From: Diphasiastrum complanatum | Taxonomy: Eukaryota; Streptophyta; Lycopodiopsida; Lycopodiales; Lycopodiaceae | Direction: 5' to 3' | Assembly (NCBI GenBank): GCA_029204225.1 | Contig: CM055102.1 | Coordinates: forward strand, 14,175,601 to 14,239,600 | Length of the DNA: 64,000 bases | Notes under the pieces: generated by a model | Told to the model about the DNA's origin: nothing | Databases searched by the model: none | Seen by the model: the letters and a program-made list of their open reading frames with translations, nothing else | Position numbers and translations under genes: made by a program | Part shown: piece by piece, positions 1 to 12,100 of the stretch | How positions within the stretch are numbered: the first letter of the stretch is position 1 | Layout of the letters: every line of letters begins with the position of its first letter

Positions 1-352
1 CATATGTAGTCATTTAATAGTGATAACAGAGATGAAAAAATGTAAGCGGTGTGTATTTTTTGTTCTATAAAATATCGGTAACCAGCATACCTTTGCTTTG
101 AAAACGATAATGCTTGGTTCAAGTAAGAACCAAAGTGTAATAACGGTCGTCACTATCTTATCTCACAAACGCACTATCATAGGTAAAAAGTGTTAGCACT
201 TTGATTATATAGAACTAGAGAGCATACATCACTTCTTACACGTAAGTATAATTTTTTTTTATAGAGAGCAAAAGCGAAAAATGTTCATAGTAGGATGATG
301 AGCCAAAAGATTCATAATTCCACTATATTATTTTGCAAAGACCATAATAGGA
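1..352. other. AT-rich stretch without recognised gene
   Basis: No coding region longer than a chance ORF and no repeat domain was recognised. A weakly similar start of the tandem array that follows may lie near 290, but it is too diverged to count as a unit. Confidence 0.4.
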
Positions 353-834
353 GTCCATTGCTGGATCTCCCTCATACTGCTTATATTGAGTAAAATCAGA
401 CAAGGAAGAGCCTGCTGTCCATCGCAGGGCTCCTCATGTAAGCACATTTCCTTCCAGGTGAATGTAAATGCTTACAATCCTTCGCTGGACTTCTTATGTA
501 TTATTAGCAAACAAGTATACTTTCAAAGAGAATAAGCAATTAGTTCATCACTGGACCTTCCTCATGTGTTTGGTGAAAACCCTACTCTCAAATGAGATTA
601 TGGATGCATGTAGTCCATCGCTGGACTTCCTACTCAATTTTTATCAAATGCTCAATCTCATAAGTGAGAATGAATGTATGTGGTCCATTGCTGGACTTCA
701 TGCATATCATTCTTCACATATTATGAAGAAAAGTGAGAAGGATAGCATGCTGTCCATCGTTGGACTCCATGCATATCCTACTCCATATGATATGAGGAAA
801 GGTGATAAAGATAACATACTGTCCATCGTTGGAC
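353..834. repeat. Tandem array, ~60-70 bp units with palindromic core
   Basis: Eight copies of a 14-bp core close to GTCCATCGCTGGAC start at 353, 417, 477, 543, 613, 683, 752 and 821, so the period is 60-70 bp and settles at 69-70 bp in the right half. The core is an inverted repeat (GTCCA, four bases, TGGAC). The sequence between cores is alike in the last units (a CATGCATAT block after the core, then a purine-rich GAAAAGTGA-like block) and diverged in the first ones. The two right-hand 69-bp steps keep a reading frame open, giving a repeated SI(A/V)GLHAY peptide, but the 70-bp units break it, so coding is probably incidental. It reads as a decaying minisatellite. Confidence 0.75.
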
Positions 835-869
835 AGATGCTTGCTTAGATAAAAAAAGCTTCAAGATAC

Positions 870-1535
870 AGCCACATATGAGTTATCAACCCGTGGCTTA
901 TGATATACCATTCAATGTCTGGTTCTTGATAAGAGATGAAATACTCTTTTTTTATAGCTTCTTTCCAAAGATTGGAATCGAGTTGACTAAGTGCCTCTTA
1001 AAAAATCATCGGCTGCTGAACAATGTAGGCTGCAGCTGCACTCATCGATATACTTGATAGGTGGTCTGCTAGTTCGTGATGATCTTATGGGGAATAGAGG
1101 AAGTTGATCATTTTCATCATACTGTAATTGTTGAACTGCAACATCATCATCTTTGGATTCGCAGTTGATATGATGTTCATCGAAATTAGATGAGCTTGGT
1201 CCTTCAATGGGAATAGTCGACTGAGGAACTTCGAAGTTCAATATGTCGGACTAATCGAACAAGTCAGCTACATGGGCTTTGCCTGTTACCTTGAGGTCGA
1301 TAAACTGATTCCTTTGACTCGATAGGATCGAACAACTTGTAAGCTTGATTTGAACTAGTGTAGCTGATGAAAATACATTTGATACTCTGGAAGTCGAGTT
1401 TCTTCTTGAGATCATGAGGAATTTGCTCATAAGCACTACATCCAAAAAATTTTAAATTCGATAAAGAAGGTTACTTGTCCAAACTTCAAATGGTGTTTTG
1501 TTTTCAGAATGTATGCGTTTTTGTAGTTTTCGTGA
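870..1535 (-). pseudogene. Copia retrotransposon fragment: integrase C-terminus to RT start
   Basis: Read on the minus strand, the segment runs from an NKTPFEVW-like motif of the copia integrase C-terminal region (about 1500), through the C-x-A-Y...IPHDLKKKLD block typical of that domain (1300-1450), to a variable linker with RTSRPPIKYID (about 1050). It ends with the LWKEAIKKEY start of the copia reverse transcriptase (870-970). Several frame changes and stops separate these blocks, so it is a relic. The catalytic cores of integrase and RT are both missing. Family assignment rests on recognised motifs and their order. Confidence 0.8.
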
Positions 1536-2394
1536 CTGATTGTTTGTCTGATAATTCAATGTTTTATGTTTGGCTATGTAATCACTGTAGTACTAATGAT
1601 TTCAAAGCTAGTTACTATAAGATCAAACTTGACCGAATTCTTTTTATTCGATTCTATTCGACCTATCTTTTCACACACCTCTCTCCAACAGTTTTGGCAT
1701 AAGTGTGGTTAAAATTGCATTTTAGGGTTAGATTGAGAGTGATTTTTCTTGATTTGAGTGGATCTTCTTGTTTGAAATCTAATCTGATTGTTGAGCAGGG
1801 GAAGCTACTCAGATCACCAATCTTAAGATCCATTTGGATCTGAGAAATCAGAGAAGACAACAAAAATCGATCATTTTTGTCATATTTGTGAAAAAAAGAG
1901 ACAAAATTGTCATCAGATCTGATAATGTTTTACCCTCTTACATGAAACCTTTGCCGAGTTGCAGGAAGCTTTGGCTTCACTCACAAAACCTTCAGATTGA
2001 AGGGCGAAGGTTAATTCCCAACATATTTACAAAAACATCAAAAAACCATCAAAAACACCAAAAAACCATCAAAACCCTAAATAATACAAAAAAAGAACCT
2101 TCTCCCAATTCATTGTGCATAGGTGTGATCCAGATCTATCTACTACCAGGTCGACGAAGAATAATACCAAAAACAGAAGGCCAAAGTGACTGTTTATCTA
2201 GTTGTTGGTAATCCTCCCAATAAGTCGACCAAGTCGTGTTTCCCCGATAAGTTGGCCAACTTCGACAAGTCGGACTGCCATTCCCTTGCCTGTCTTCGAT
2301 AATAGAGTATTTCTATAGACTATGCGACAATGCGTGTAAAAACTGCAGCAATATGAATGGAACTAGATTAATATAGGATTTAGGAGAGTAGATG
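1536..2394. other. Non-coding stretch between two copia fragments
   Basis: No domain was recognised. The stretch 2020-2100 is a low-complexity AAAAACCATC-like run. It may be LTR or leader sequence of one of the neighbouring elements, but no matching pair was found. Confidence 0.35.
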
Positions 2395-3190
2395 AAATAA
2401 ATCCAATAGATCGAACTCCTTCTTGATCTCAACATATCTTTGCCAATATGATTGTTAGAGGATTCATCATCAAAGATTACAAACATTGTGGCTCCACCAT
2501 TACTCCTTGTGCTTGCAAAATGAACATCCGAATGGATCAATTCAAGAGGATTTGATGTCTTTGTGGTGGAACTTGAAAAAGCTTGTGTGCCTTAGCCAAG
2601 GCACAAGCTTCACATCCTTTGCCAAAGACCTTGGAAGGTCGAGAGCAAGCTCCTCCTTGCACATGGCTTTCATAGATTTGGTGTTGATGTGACCAAGCCT
2701 CTTGTGCCACAAATCAAATGTGGTCATTCTGCACTCCTCGACTACCATCACAAATTGGTTAAGATTAGCAAAAGTATCAAGCTTAAATAATGTCCCAAAC
2801 CTTGTTCCTCTTGTTGTGATCTTTCTTGATGTTGCACACATTAGAAGAGAATTCACAATGAAACCATGATCTAAAAGTTGGCCAACACTAAGCAAATTCT
2901 TAGTGATGCTAGGAATGAAGAGAACACCATCTATCTTAGTCTTCTTGAAGATCCTAAGCATAAGGGAATAGATCCCACACCTTCTATCTTACATTCATGA
3001 TCATTTGCTGTATAGGTGAACTTGATACGTTCTACATAAGGTGTGAAATTTGAGAAAAATACTCTCTTTTACCTAACATGTGAGAGCTAGCTCCACTATC
3101 AATCCACCAAGAATCTTTACCTTTCAGATTTGATGATGAAAAAGTTGACATCATGAGCGAGTCCTCATGAGAACTCTCTTCCTCTTCTTG
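2395..3190 (-). pseudogene. Copia protease, GAG-pre-integrase and start of integrase
   Basis: On the minus strand this continues the gag at 3209-3960. A WWIDSGASSHM aspartic-protease motif lies near 3080-3115. Next come the LLSVGQL region (about 2880) and the LWHKRLGH zinc-finger motif of the pre-integrase domain (about 2690-2720). The integrase core then opens with ELIHSDVH (about 2510) and stops being recognisable near 2400. Stops and frame changes occur at about 2960-3080 and 2540. The RT and RNase H modules are absent, so the element is truncated inside integrase. Confidence 0.82.
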
Positions 3191-3208
3191 TCCAATGTTG
3201 GATTGGCT

Positions 3209-3960
3209 TTATGATTGATTCCTCTTGAAGCATTCAAAGACATAGTGCCCCATTTTGCTACAATAGTAGCATTTTACCTTGGATTTGTCCTTCTTGGGCT
3301 TGACTTGGCTTGATGATGATGTAGACCCTTGATGATCTCCATCCTTTGCTTGCTCCTTTTTGAAAGCTCTTTCTTTACTCTTTGCTCTTGAACAATAAGG
3401 CTTTTTCATCACCACATCGATGGAGAGCCAGTCCACCCTTGCTTTGATGTGAGCCTTCCTAATCTCCTCAGCCATCAACACACTTTGAGGTCTTCAAGTG
3501 TAAGCAATTTTTCCATTATGGCATATATATGGACAAGGCTAGCAAAATCACGACGTAATCCATTCAAAACAACTTGCACAAGCTCCCTCTCCTTGATAGG
3601 GACACCAATATAGGCAAGCTCCTTGTTCAGATCCTTTACTCTCAAAACAAATTGATGTCCATTCTCATTTTTTCCTTGGAAGCATTGAAGAACTTGATTA
3701 TTAAGAGAAATCAATCTTGAGGAGTTCTCATAGACCTTTTGAAGAGTCTCTCAAGCCTCAGGTACATGCTCCTACTTCATTGAGCAAATCATTTGCAACA
3801 TTCATTTTAATACACTGGTGTGCAATGTTGCATCACTTTTTGTATTTAGTTGCCTCTTGTGGATGGATTGGCTCATTTTCCTCTCCATTCACTATATTCA
3901 TCAAATCTTGCAAAACAATGATGGATTCCATACTTCACTTCCAAATTGCTATCACTAGAA
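3209..3960 (-). pseudogene. Copia gag (UBN2-type) with zinc knuckle
   Basis: Minus-strand gag of the same copia relic. The segment 3475-3714 encodes a gag core with the motif LNKELAYIGVPIKERELV. The segment 3209-3481 is lysine-rich and ends in a CCHC zinc knuckle, CYYCSKMGHYVFEC (about 3220-3262), which in family members binds the element's RNA. Upstream, 3720-3930 keeps an in-frame gag-like reading with a start near 3930 but with internal stops. The two better ORFs overlap in different frames, so at least one frameshift is present. Confidence 0.8.
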
Positions 3961-4560
3961 TCTAATAAATAGCATCTGTGGGTTCTTGGTGCTTCTTTTT
4001 GGATAGCTGGTGCACTCCATTCTCTTCCTTGTGTGTGGGCTGCATGCTACATGCTGTGGTTTTTCAAACTGGAGCATGAGGTGGATGGAAGGTGAATGAG
4101 TGGAGCATGAGGTGGATGGAAGGGGATGTTTGGCAGGCATGCATGGTATGCAGATTTTCACTGTGTGGCCGTTCCCTTCCGATATTCAGCATGCAGGTCA
4201 GCATGAGTTGTGGCCAGTTTCTAGATTGCTGCAAAGTTTCTGGTTTTTGGCAGTTCCTGCGAGGTACGGTCAAGTGGGTTTTTTTCAACAAACCCAGAAA
4301 CTGAGAAAACGTCGACATCTGTCCCACCATGCACAGTCCACCATATCTGCAAGAAACAAGCAAACGAAGAAGCAAAAAAATGCCATCCCTCGAAAACGTG
4401 CAGCTGTGTGCGGCATGCAGTGTGCACATTGAACCAGAGTTGAGAAGTGAAATCCCTCAAGGCTCAAAACCACGAACAAGGGAAAAGCAGAAGTGCCAGG
4501 CAACTATCCTTTCCAAGAGAACATGACATGGGCTGAGGCAATAAATGCCTATTACTTATT
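3961..4560. repeat. Unassigned stretch with a 31-bp tandem duplication
   Basis: A unit beginning TGGAGCATGAGGTGGATGGA occurs at 4070 and again at 4101, a 31-bp step. Overlapping short ORFs cover 4064-4530 in several frames and none resembles a known family. The position just upstream of the minus-strand gag suggests leader or LTR sequence, but no LTR pair could be shown. Confidence 0.5.
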
Positions 4561-5535
4561 TTAATGAATCCACTTTTTTTTAATTGGATGAGCAAAACAA
4601 GTTTTGAACTTCAAAGGACCCTTGTACAGAGGTATAGAGCTTTTTACTAGGGTACGGCCACCAAGGCTTCAAGGCTTGATCTGAGGATGGCGAATCTACT
4701 CTCAGCTTCATACAGCATCTTTGTAAATCAGTGTAGTTGTTTGTTTAGTGTAGTTAAAGTAGCACAGAGACAGCCCAATAATGACTGCTGTAAAGTCAAT
4801 CCTATGTCCACATAGGCAATAGTTCTCTTAGTATCTTCTCATGCGTTGTCGTGCAAGAAAAGGACTGTTCCTTATCAAGTGAATCTACAAGAGGTTTTTT
4901 CAATTTTCTTAAAACTGTTACTGCGTTGCTGTTTAGCCCACACTTTCTATCGCTTGGGCTACGTCAAAACTGTCGTTTCGATCGCTTTCGATGGATGGAT
5001 GGATGTATCGTTCTCGCTCGCTAGCTCCCTCCATGACAGTTCGCTCTATGAGCCTCATCGATCGCTCTTCGTCCTCCTGCGATTCTGCTCGTGTATTATC
5101 ATTTGATTGTTTGACTCTGCAAATTCAGAGTGTTGGAGCTAACTGTTAGATCCAGAATTATCATCCATCAGAGTAAGTAGGATTCCATATCTTACAATCT
5201 TCATACATATCATCAGATCGGTTTTTGCATCCATAAAAGCTTTAATATGTTTTTTATTTTAGATTAGCGCTTGCTGGGAGCCGACATGGAGCCTTATTTC
5301 ATCCATGTTTAGTTTGGGATCATACGGCTGTCATATCTGTAAAAGAGTCAGTGTTTTTCGGGGTCTCAAGCTTGTTGTGCTAATAGATTGGCTTAAATTA
5401 ATCATCTTTCTTTGCAGAGTAGCTTTGCTAAGATTGCTTCCGATTTTCCGTTTAAGGTCAATGATTGTAACAAAGGTTAACCTACGGCAGCTTCTGTTTA
5501 TAGAACCGGGTTGACAGTTAGAAAGCTCCGGGGAA
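4561..5535 (+). promoter_or_regulatory. Upstream region and probable 5' UTR of KAB1
   Basis: No other gene intervenes between the copia debris and the KAB1 start codon. From about 4930 to 5100 the DNA changes character to a pyrimidine-rich run (TCGCTCGCTAGCTCCCTCC and similar), typical of plant 5' leaders. No convincing TATA box was placed. Stops in all frames between 5100 and 5535 exclude an N-terminal extension in the same exon. A 5' UTR intron is possible but not shown. Confidence 0.4.
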
Positions 5536-6108
5536 ATGTCAAACATGCGGTACAGACACCTGGGACGCACTGGTTTGAAGGTGAGCACGCTGGGCTTCGG
5601 AGCAGCGGTCACATTCCACAATCAGGTGGACATAGAAAATGCCAAACTGCTGCTTGCCAAAGCTCGAGAAGGTGGCATCAATTTCTTCGACAATGCAGAG
5701 GTATATGCAAATGGGAAAGCCGAGGAGATAATGGGGCAAGCTATCAAAGAACTGGGCTGGAAGCGATCCGATGTGGTCATCTCTACCAAGCTCTTCTGGG
5801 GCGGTCCAGGTCCTAACGACAAGGGCCTGTCTAGAAAGCATATCATTGAAGGGACAAAGGCGTCATTGACGCGTCTGGAGATGGATTATGTTGATGTTTT
5901 ATTCTGCCACAGACCTGATATCAGCACACCGATCGAGGAAACAGTGAGGGCTATGAATCATGTGATTGACAACGGATGGGCTTTCTACTGGGGCACAAGT
6001 GAGTGGTCTGCTCAGCAGATCACTGAAGCTTGGGAGGTTGCAGGGCGACTTGGCTTGATTGGTCCTACCGTTGAGCAGCCAGAGTACAGCCTTCTCGCTC
6101 GGGACAAA
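5536..6108 (+). CDS. KAB1: KAB1 exon 1 (residues 1-191)
   Basis: Encodes the first six-strand part of the AKR barrel, including the catalytic Asp52, Tyr57, Lys85 and His125 and the VEQPEYS block. It ends at ...RDK with a GTAAAC donor at 6109. The ORF would run on only six codons into the intron before a stop, which supports the splice site. Intron 1 (6109-6730) is AT/T-rich and holds no recognisable element. Confidence 0.95.
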
Positions 6109-9100
6109 GTAAACTCTCTATCCTGATTCCGTTTTTTCTACAAGATGAATTTCTCACATCTCTGATTGCACGTTTCTTTTTCGTCCATAGAGCTTCAAGC
6201 TGAGTTTCAATCCAAGTTAGACTTTGCTTTTGGGTGGCCCTTGCATCTCATGATGTTGTTCCTTGTTGTAAAGCTAAAATAAAAATAGCAATATATTTTG
6301 GTCATCTTGGAGAACTGGCTTCATAAGCTAGATGGTTATCTGACAGATATCATGAAGAAGATACATTTTGCAATTTGGTGCTTCATGGATTAGCTACCTT
6401 CTATTGTTGATTGGGCCACGTTCATTTTGGAGATATTTTATGCTCTCATATTTTCTTGTTAGCGTATTCATCGACAACTTGAGTTTGAACATTTTTGGTA
6501 GAGGGAATTCTTTTCTGGTTTACATTTATGATCTTCACAATAAGTCATCAACTGTGTTCCAAATCAGCAAACATTAATAGCTATCTTTATTAATGCACAT
6601 TGATGTTCGATGACATATGTTTATTAATGTGTGAAATAGACCCAAGTGCCTCAAGTAGTGTAGTTTATTAGGTTCAGTCGTTGAGTAGTATTATAACTTT
6701 TGGGTTACCTTAGAAGTTGAAATTTGGCAGGTGGAGGTGGAGTATCGTCCATTGTATCATAGTTATGGGTTAGGATTGACAACATGGAGTCCTTTGGCAT
6801 TAGGAGTGCTGAGTGGAAAATATAGCCAAAAGAATATACCTCCAGACAGTCGTTTTGCTCTCGATAAGTACAAGGTTATGACCATTTCTTTTCTATGACA
6901 TTGAGTGCTTTACTTTTTTCATTTCTATAGCAATTTCATGGTGGCTAATATCTTTTACTGTACTCCAGAGCATGGCAAACAGATTTGTCGTGGATGATAT
7001 TCTTACAAAGGTGGATAACCTGAAGCCAATAGCTGATGAATTGAAAGTTCCTTTGTCGCAATTGGCGATAGCGTGGTGTGCATCAAACCCAAATGTCAGC
7101 ACAGTCATCACTGGGGCCACCAAAGAAAGTCAGGTATGATTCACATTGTTTTTGACACTCCTCCCTAAGAAAGTGTTCAAACTTCCTTGTATTAAAGGCA
7201 TGCTAGATGTGATCATTGGTAGCGGTTTACTTATGTGCAGGAAAATTGAACTCACATGACAAATTCCCAGTGACAAGTATCAGAAAATAGCTAGGATTAC
7301 CTTTTTCGAGCAGCCACACGAGTGTGGCTGTGACCGCTGAATCAGGCCCAAAACCTTGGACAATAGCTTGAGCAAGTGAAAATTTTATTCCTTAAAGGTT
7401 GAATTCTGTGAATTCAATGTCTTATCTTTATGTATATGTTATTGATGTCCAGTATGGTGTTGACTTGGTGTTCCCATTCTTGTTCCCATTATCCATATTC
7501 TTAGGGGTATTTTTGTTCCCATTTCCATTCCCTTGTCATTATTTTTTTTGAGCATATATTTCAGTCCATTGGTTTTTGACGGCACATATCGTTTTGTACT
7601 TACGTGGGGGGGAAGGCCCTGCCTGAGGGCCTTCCTTGCTGGGAGGGCCCTTGCCTGAGGGCAGGCCCCGACCAGCAAGGAAGGCCCGAGGGCTTCGGGC
7701 CTTCCCCTACGTAATGCCATTGTGTGAAGGTTTTTTTTTTTTTTTTTTTTTTCGTTTTTTGGCCGGACGGCCGTACGTGTGGACCAGTTTTTTTTTTTTT
7801 TTTTTTTTTTTTTGCCGTTTTTTTTTTCGCAAATTTTTTTACGTTTGTGGTGGAATGTGGATTGGACAGCGAATGACGGGCAGTCACATAGCACATGCAC
7901 ATTCCACCGGAGAGGAGAGAGAACGTGCATTCCACCGGAGAGAGGAGAGAGAATGTGCATTCCACCGGAGAGAGGAGAGAGAATGACAGATTCCCAGGAG
8001 AGAAAATTGGATGGACATTATGCTCCTGGAGGTGGTCCCAAAATACAAAGGACACCTGAGCACAAGGCATTACGGAATGAAATTGGTTCTAAATGAAACA
8101 AATTAAATAAAAACATATAACATCGGGCTAACCGGGAGGCAGAGCGAGAGCGTCAGAACAATGCACCTGATGAGGGCGAGGAGTCAGTGGAGGATCCATA
8201 GGAATGTTTAGCATAGATGGGGTCTAGCCGTATGTGGCTGACTGTTGTTATTTAATGTTCATCAGTAGATGAGGCAGTATTTAGTGTCTAGCATGGTGTA
8301 AAGAACAGCCCCAGCCGTATGCGGCGGAAATACGTATTGTAATTTTGATACATCTGATGAATTAATGTACGGTGTGTTTTTTGTGCAATGCGTGCCTTGT
8401 GTATTGCAATCTGATGTATGTGATTATGAAATGCTATCAGGGGGGTTGTTTTTCTGTGTTCTGCATATGCTCTCAAACTCTGTAGTGAAAACTTATTGAA
8501 AACATGCACACACCATTTGAAGTAAAACTGCAAGTAGAACATCACAATTACAAATTGACAAATACACATTGTGCAGTGAATAGAATACGTCCAACACTAA
8601 ATATAATATGAAAAATGGTCTGAATACAGTGTTCGACCATCTGGCCGCCAAACATGGAACATGATATCAAACTGCTAAAAATAAAATGACGGAGCTACAA
8701 TCAATGCTCTGCCTCAAACTCAGATGAATGCTCCGGAGACAACTCAGGGCCCCGAGCTGACTCTCGCAACTGATATCTATGTCTGTCTTGTACTGGCATG
8801 GGCCGTGTATCCGAGGGGGAAGAGTCGTCATCCTCATCCTCCCAATCTGCCTCCGCATTAGCCCCCAAGCAGGCTAAACCAACAACACCTGCTGCAGCTG
8901 GCTGTAATACTGCACCTCTACCAGCAACTGGAGCCCTGCGAGGTCGTCCTCTCTTCCCTGGCAGTTTCTGTGCCCTGCCTTTCTTGTTCGGTGCACCCTT
9001 GGGCCTTCCTGGCCTCTTGCGGACGAGGGGAGCTGTCAATGCCTCATCACCCCCATGCAGATCACCTGGCTGACTAGGCTGAGCCCAAGCTGCGGCCGGC

Positions 9101-12100
9101 TGGGATAGAGTAGCCAAAGATGGGTGTCCCTGTGCAACTGATAGTGGAGGATAGGTCCGAGGAGTGTGTGCCCGTGGGCTTGCTGCTGGTGGAGGAACTA
9201 GATGTGGAGGGGCCGTCCCTGTAGGAGGCAAGTACATTGGCGATAAGTACTGAAGGGGGCGTTGTGGTGGACGGTACTGGTACATCCTGGGTGCTGCCAA
9301 AGGAGGAGGATGTGCTGTGGGTGCTGCCAAAGGAGGAGCCGGTGCCGTGGGTGCTGCCAATGGAGGAGGATGTGCTGTGGGTGCTGCCACTGGAGGAGCG
9401 TCTGTAGATGTGGGTGCTGCAAGAGAAGATCTGGGCACAGATGGTGGCCTGCCATGGAGACCTGCTGCTGCAAAAGTGGATGGCGATGAAGGGGCTGCAG
9501 GCCTCAACGGTATCGGTGCCACTGGAGGTGTTGTGCGGCGTACATACACCCTCTGAGGAACTGGAGGAACTGCAAGCACCTCGTGTAGCTGCTCTGGCTG
9601 AGACTCTGTGTAGGGCATGCTGGCTAGAGAGGATGGGGGTGCCCTGACGCTCGACATCTGCTGGGCCTCTGAATCCAAGTCTGCAATCAAGTCGTCCAGC
9701 TGGGCATCCGAATACAAATGCTCTGGGCTCTGGGACTCATCATGAGCACCATCCTCTGGAACATCCCGTGCCTCATCCTGTGCACCATGCGGACCCGGCA
9801 TGGCCTCCCAATTGGTACAATCAAAGTCATCTGGTGACTCCTCTGGTGTGCTGTCATAGAAATGCCTATGGCTCTGTGATGCACGCACCCAAGCAGCTGC
9901 GGAAGGTAAATCCAAATCACTCTGCCCCCTATCAAGAGCCTCCTCCATCATATCAACATAAGAAGGTATGCCACTGGCCCCCCCTGTGTGCTCTGCCCGT
10001 CTCCCGGTATAATCTGTGGCATGTGTCCCACCTCTACCACGTGATGCACCTGTGACCCCTGCTCTAGGCGTGTGCCCAACACCTGTATCATATGCCTCAT
10101 CCCGCTCTGATCTGGCGAACACAACCCAAATGGGCTCATCCTCATCTTGATCATCCTCTGACACTGGCTCATCTGCCTCGTACAATGGAGGCTCTCTGTG
10201 CTCAAGCCCAAGCTCTCTCTCTCTCTCTCATCTCGGCAAGCTCCCTCTCTCTCTCTGCCATCAACTGTGTGCCCAGGTCATCTGCAGGCATGGGATGGGT
10301 GTTGTCCGTAGGCAAGTCAACCTGGCGCTCCAAATCAGATATCTTCGTCTGCAAGGTTTAAAATTGGCATGTCAGAGAAACAACTCTATTAAGAAATGAA
10401 ACCAACATACCAGGAGTCAACCAACATGCTATGAAAGGTTAGCTTATCACCTACAATGCGCTCGTAATGGTCGGAAGTCTCCTGGCGAGACGTGCGTTGG
10501 TGCTACAGAACACCAACCGCTCCAACTGACTCACTAACAACCGGTTTCTTCTCCTCGTGTGAATGAGTGCCCATGTGCTCCAATTACGCTCACACACGGA
10601 GGCAGCACAGTCCTGTAGTGCGTGCATTGAAATACTTCAGCACATTGTCTTCAACGAAACACAACAATGGAGGATAAAATGAGATGCATACCTGAGAAAG
10701 GACACGCACACGCTGTATAGATGGGTATGTGCTACCGAACATGGTCCACCAGGTAATGGGTAGCTGCCTCCTCTCTGGATCCTGAGCAGCCGGGTGGCCG
10801 AATGTGCCCATGCCGAAACGAAATGCAGCGAGCTCCTCCATGAGCCTGATAGGATCCAAACCTATGTGTGGACCCACCCTGTGAATGTACTGAAGCCAAT
10901 CGGCCTCGAGCTCCCTGTCTGCGATCTGTGTCGGAGAGAGGAAGAGGGGATGCAGCATGTGTGCAATGCTGTGGATACTCTTGTGGAAGTAGTTCCACCG
11001 CGTCTCCCAGATGAACTTCAGCTTTGTCATCCTGCAGGTGAGAGGCATGTGGTGTAGGGCATTACGAAAAAACTTAACATTGACAGAAAAACAAACTAGC
11101 AATTACTAAAAAGATAAAGGCCAATTACATTACTATACCGCTTACCTCTCTGGCTGCAAGATGGGCAGCTGCAGGAACTGTCCAATCCGGTCCATGAGCT
11201 CATATACCAGTTTAAGTGTCGACCCCTCGCTGTCAGCCATGCGGAGCACAATGTAAAGTGGTCAAAGCAGTCCTGACAATGTCTGTGCATCCCTCCAAAA
11301 CTGGTCTCCCCTCACCGTGGAAGAAAAGTGCTCCCCATCCTCAGTGCGCAGAAATGTACTGGCACACCAAAGATCATTGGAAACCATCTGTAGAAGCTGC
11401 GCCGTGCACCTGATCAGACGGTCGATGACCACCAAGTCGAATGCAAAGCGTGTGGGGGCTGGCTTACGGAGGTCTAGATGGCTGAACACCCGGAACATGG
11501 CAAGAACACGCCTCTTCCTGGTGACTTTTGTCACCAGGAAGAGGGCCTCACGGACGATGGCTCTAACCCAGGGAAGTGCACCTATGTCCCCCATCAGAAG
11601 GTCTATGCCGTGCGCGGCACAGGGGGTATGAACAATGTGAGGGAACTCGGCCTCTAGCAGTACACCCATCTGAATGCAATTCGTGGCATTGTCCGTCACC
11701 ACCGTGACGACATGCTGTGGGCCTATGGCTAGGATGGAAGACCTGATGACATCAAACATGAACTCTGCAGATATGACTCTCCCCCCCCTGCTGCAATCCA
11801 CTGCCCTCAAAAACTGTGTGCCCATGTAGCTGAAGACCAGTATGTTGAGGATCGGCCTCCTCCTGACATCAGTCCAGCCATCGGACATGATGCTGCAATC
11901 GTAAGTGGCCCAGTGGCGACGTAGAGGCTCCATCTCTCTAGACAGTGACTCGACCCTATCCCTCAGCATGTGTGTGCGGACAACCTCTGAACTAGGGACT
12001 CTCCAGCTAGGGCTGACAGACTGTGCAAGGCGGAAGGCCCTTCTGAAGGGCTCGGAGTCGGTGATGGCAAATGGAAGGTTCAGCTCATAAATCAGGCTGG

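Noticed and set aside
353-834. CRISPR-like look of regularly spaced palindromic cores
   Set aside because: Spacers are similar to one another in the right half, cores vary, period is 60-70 bp in plant DNA with no cas genes. It is a degenerating tandem repeat.
4064-4526. Several overlapping ORFs of 65-121 codons on both strands
   Set aside because: Mutually exclusive frames, no domain, and a 31-bp tandem duplication inside. Treated as non-coding.
5511-5846. ORFs on both strands overlapping KAB1 exon 1
   Set aside because: They lie in other frames of a clearly conserved coding exon.
7439-8096. Overlapping Lys-rich, Phe-rich and other ORFs of 105-173 codons
   Set aside because: They arise from poly-T tracts, the palindrome and the 30-bp minisatellite in KAB1 intron 3; no domain and no codon signature.
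8798-9647. Plus-strand Gly/Cys-rich ORFs
   Set aside because: Shadows of the minus-strand hAT tail; their repeats are the complement of the decapeptide repeats.
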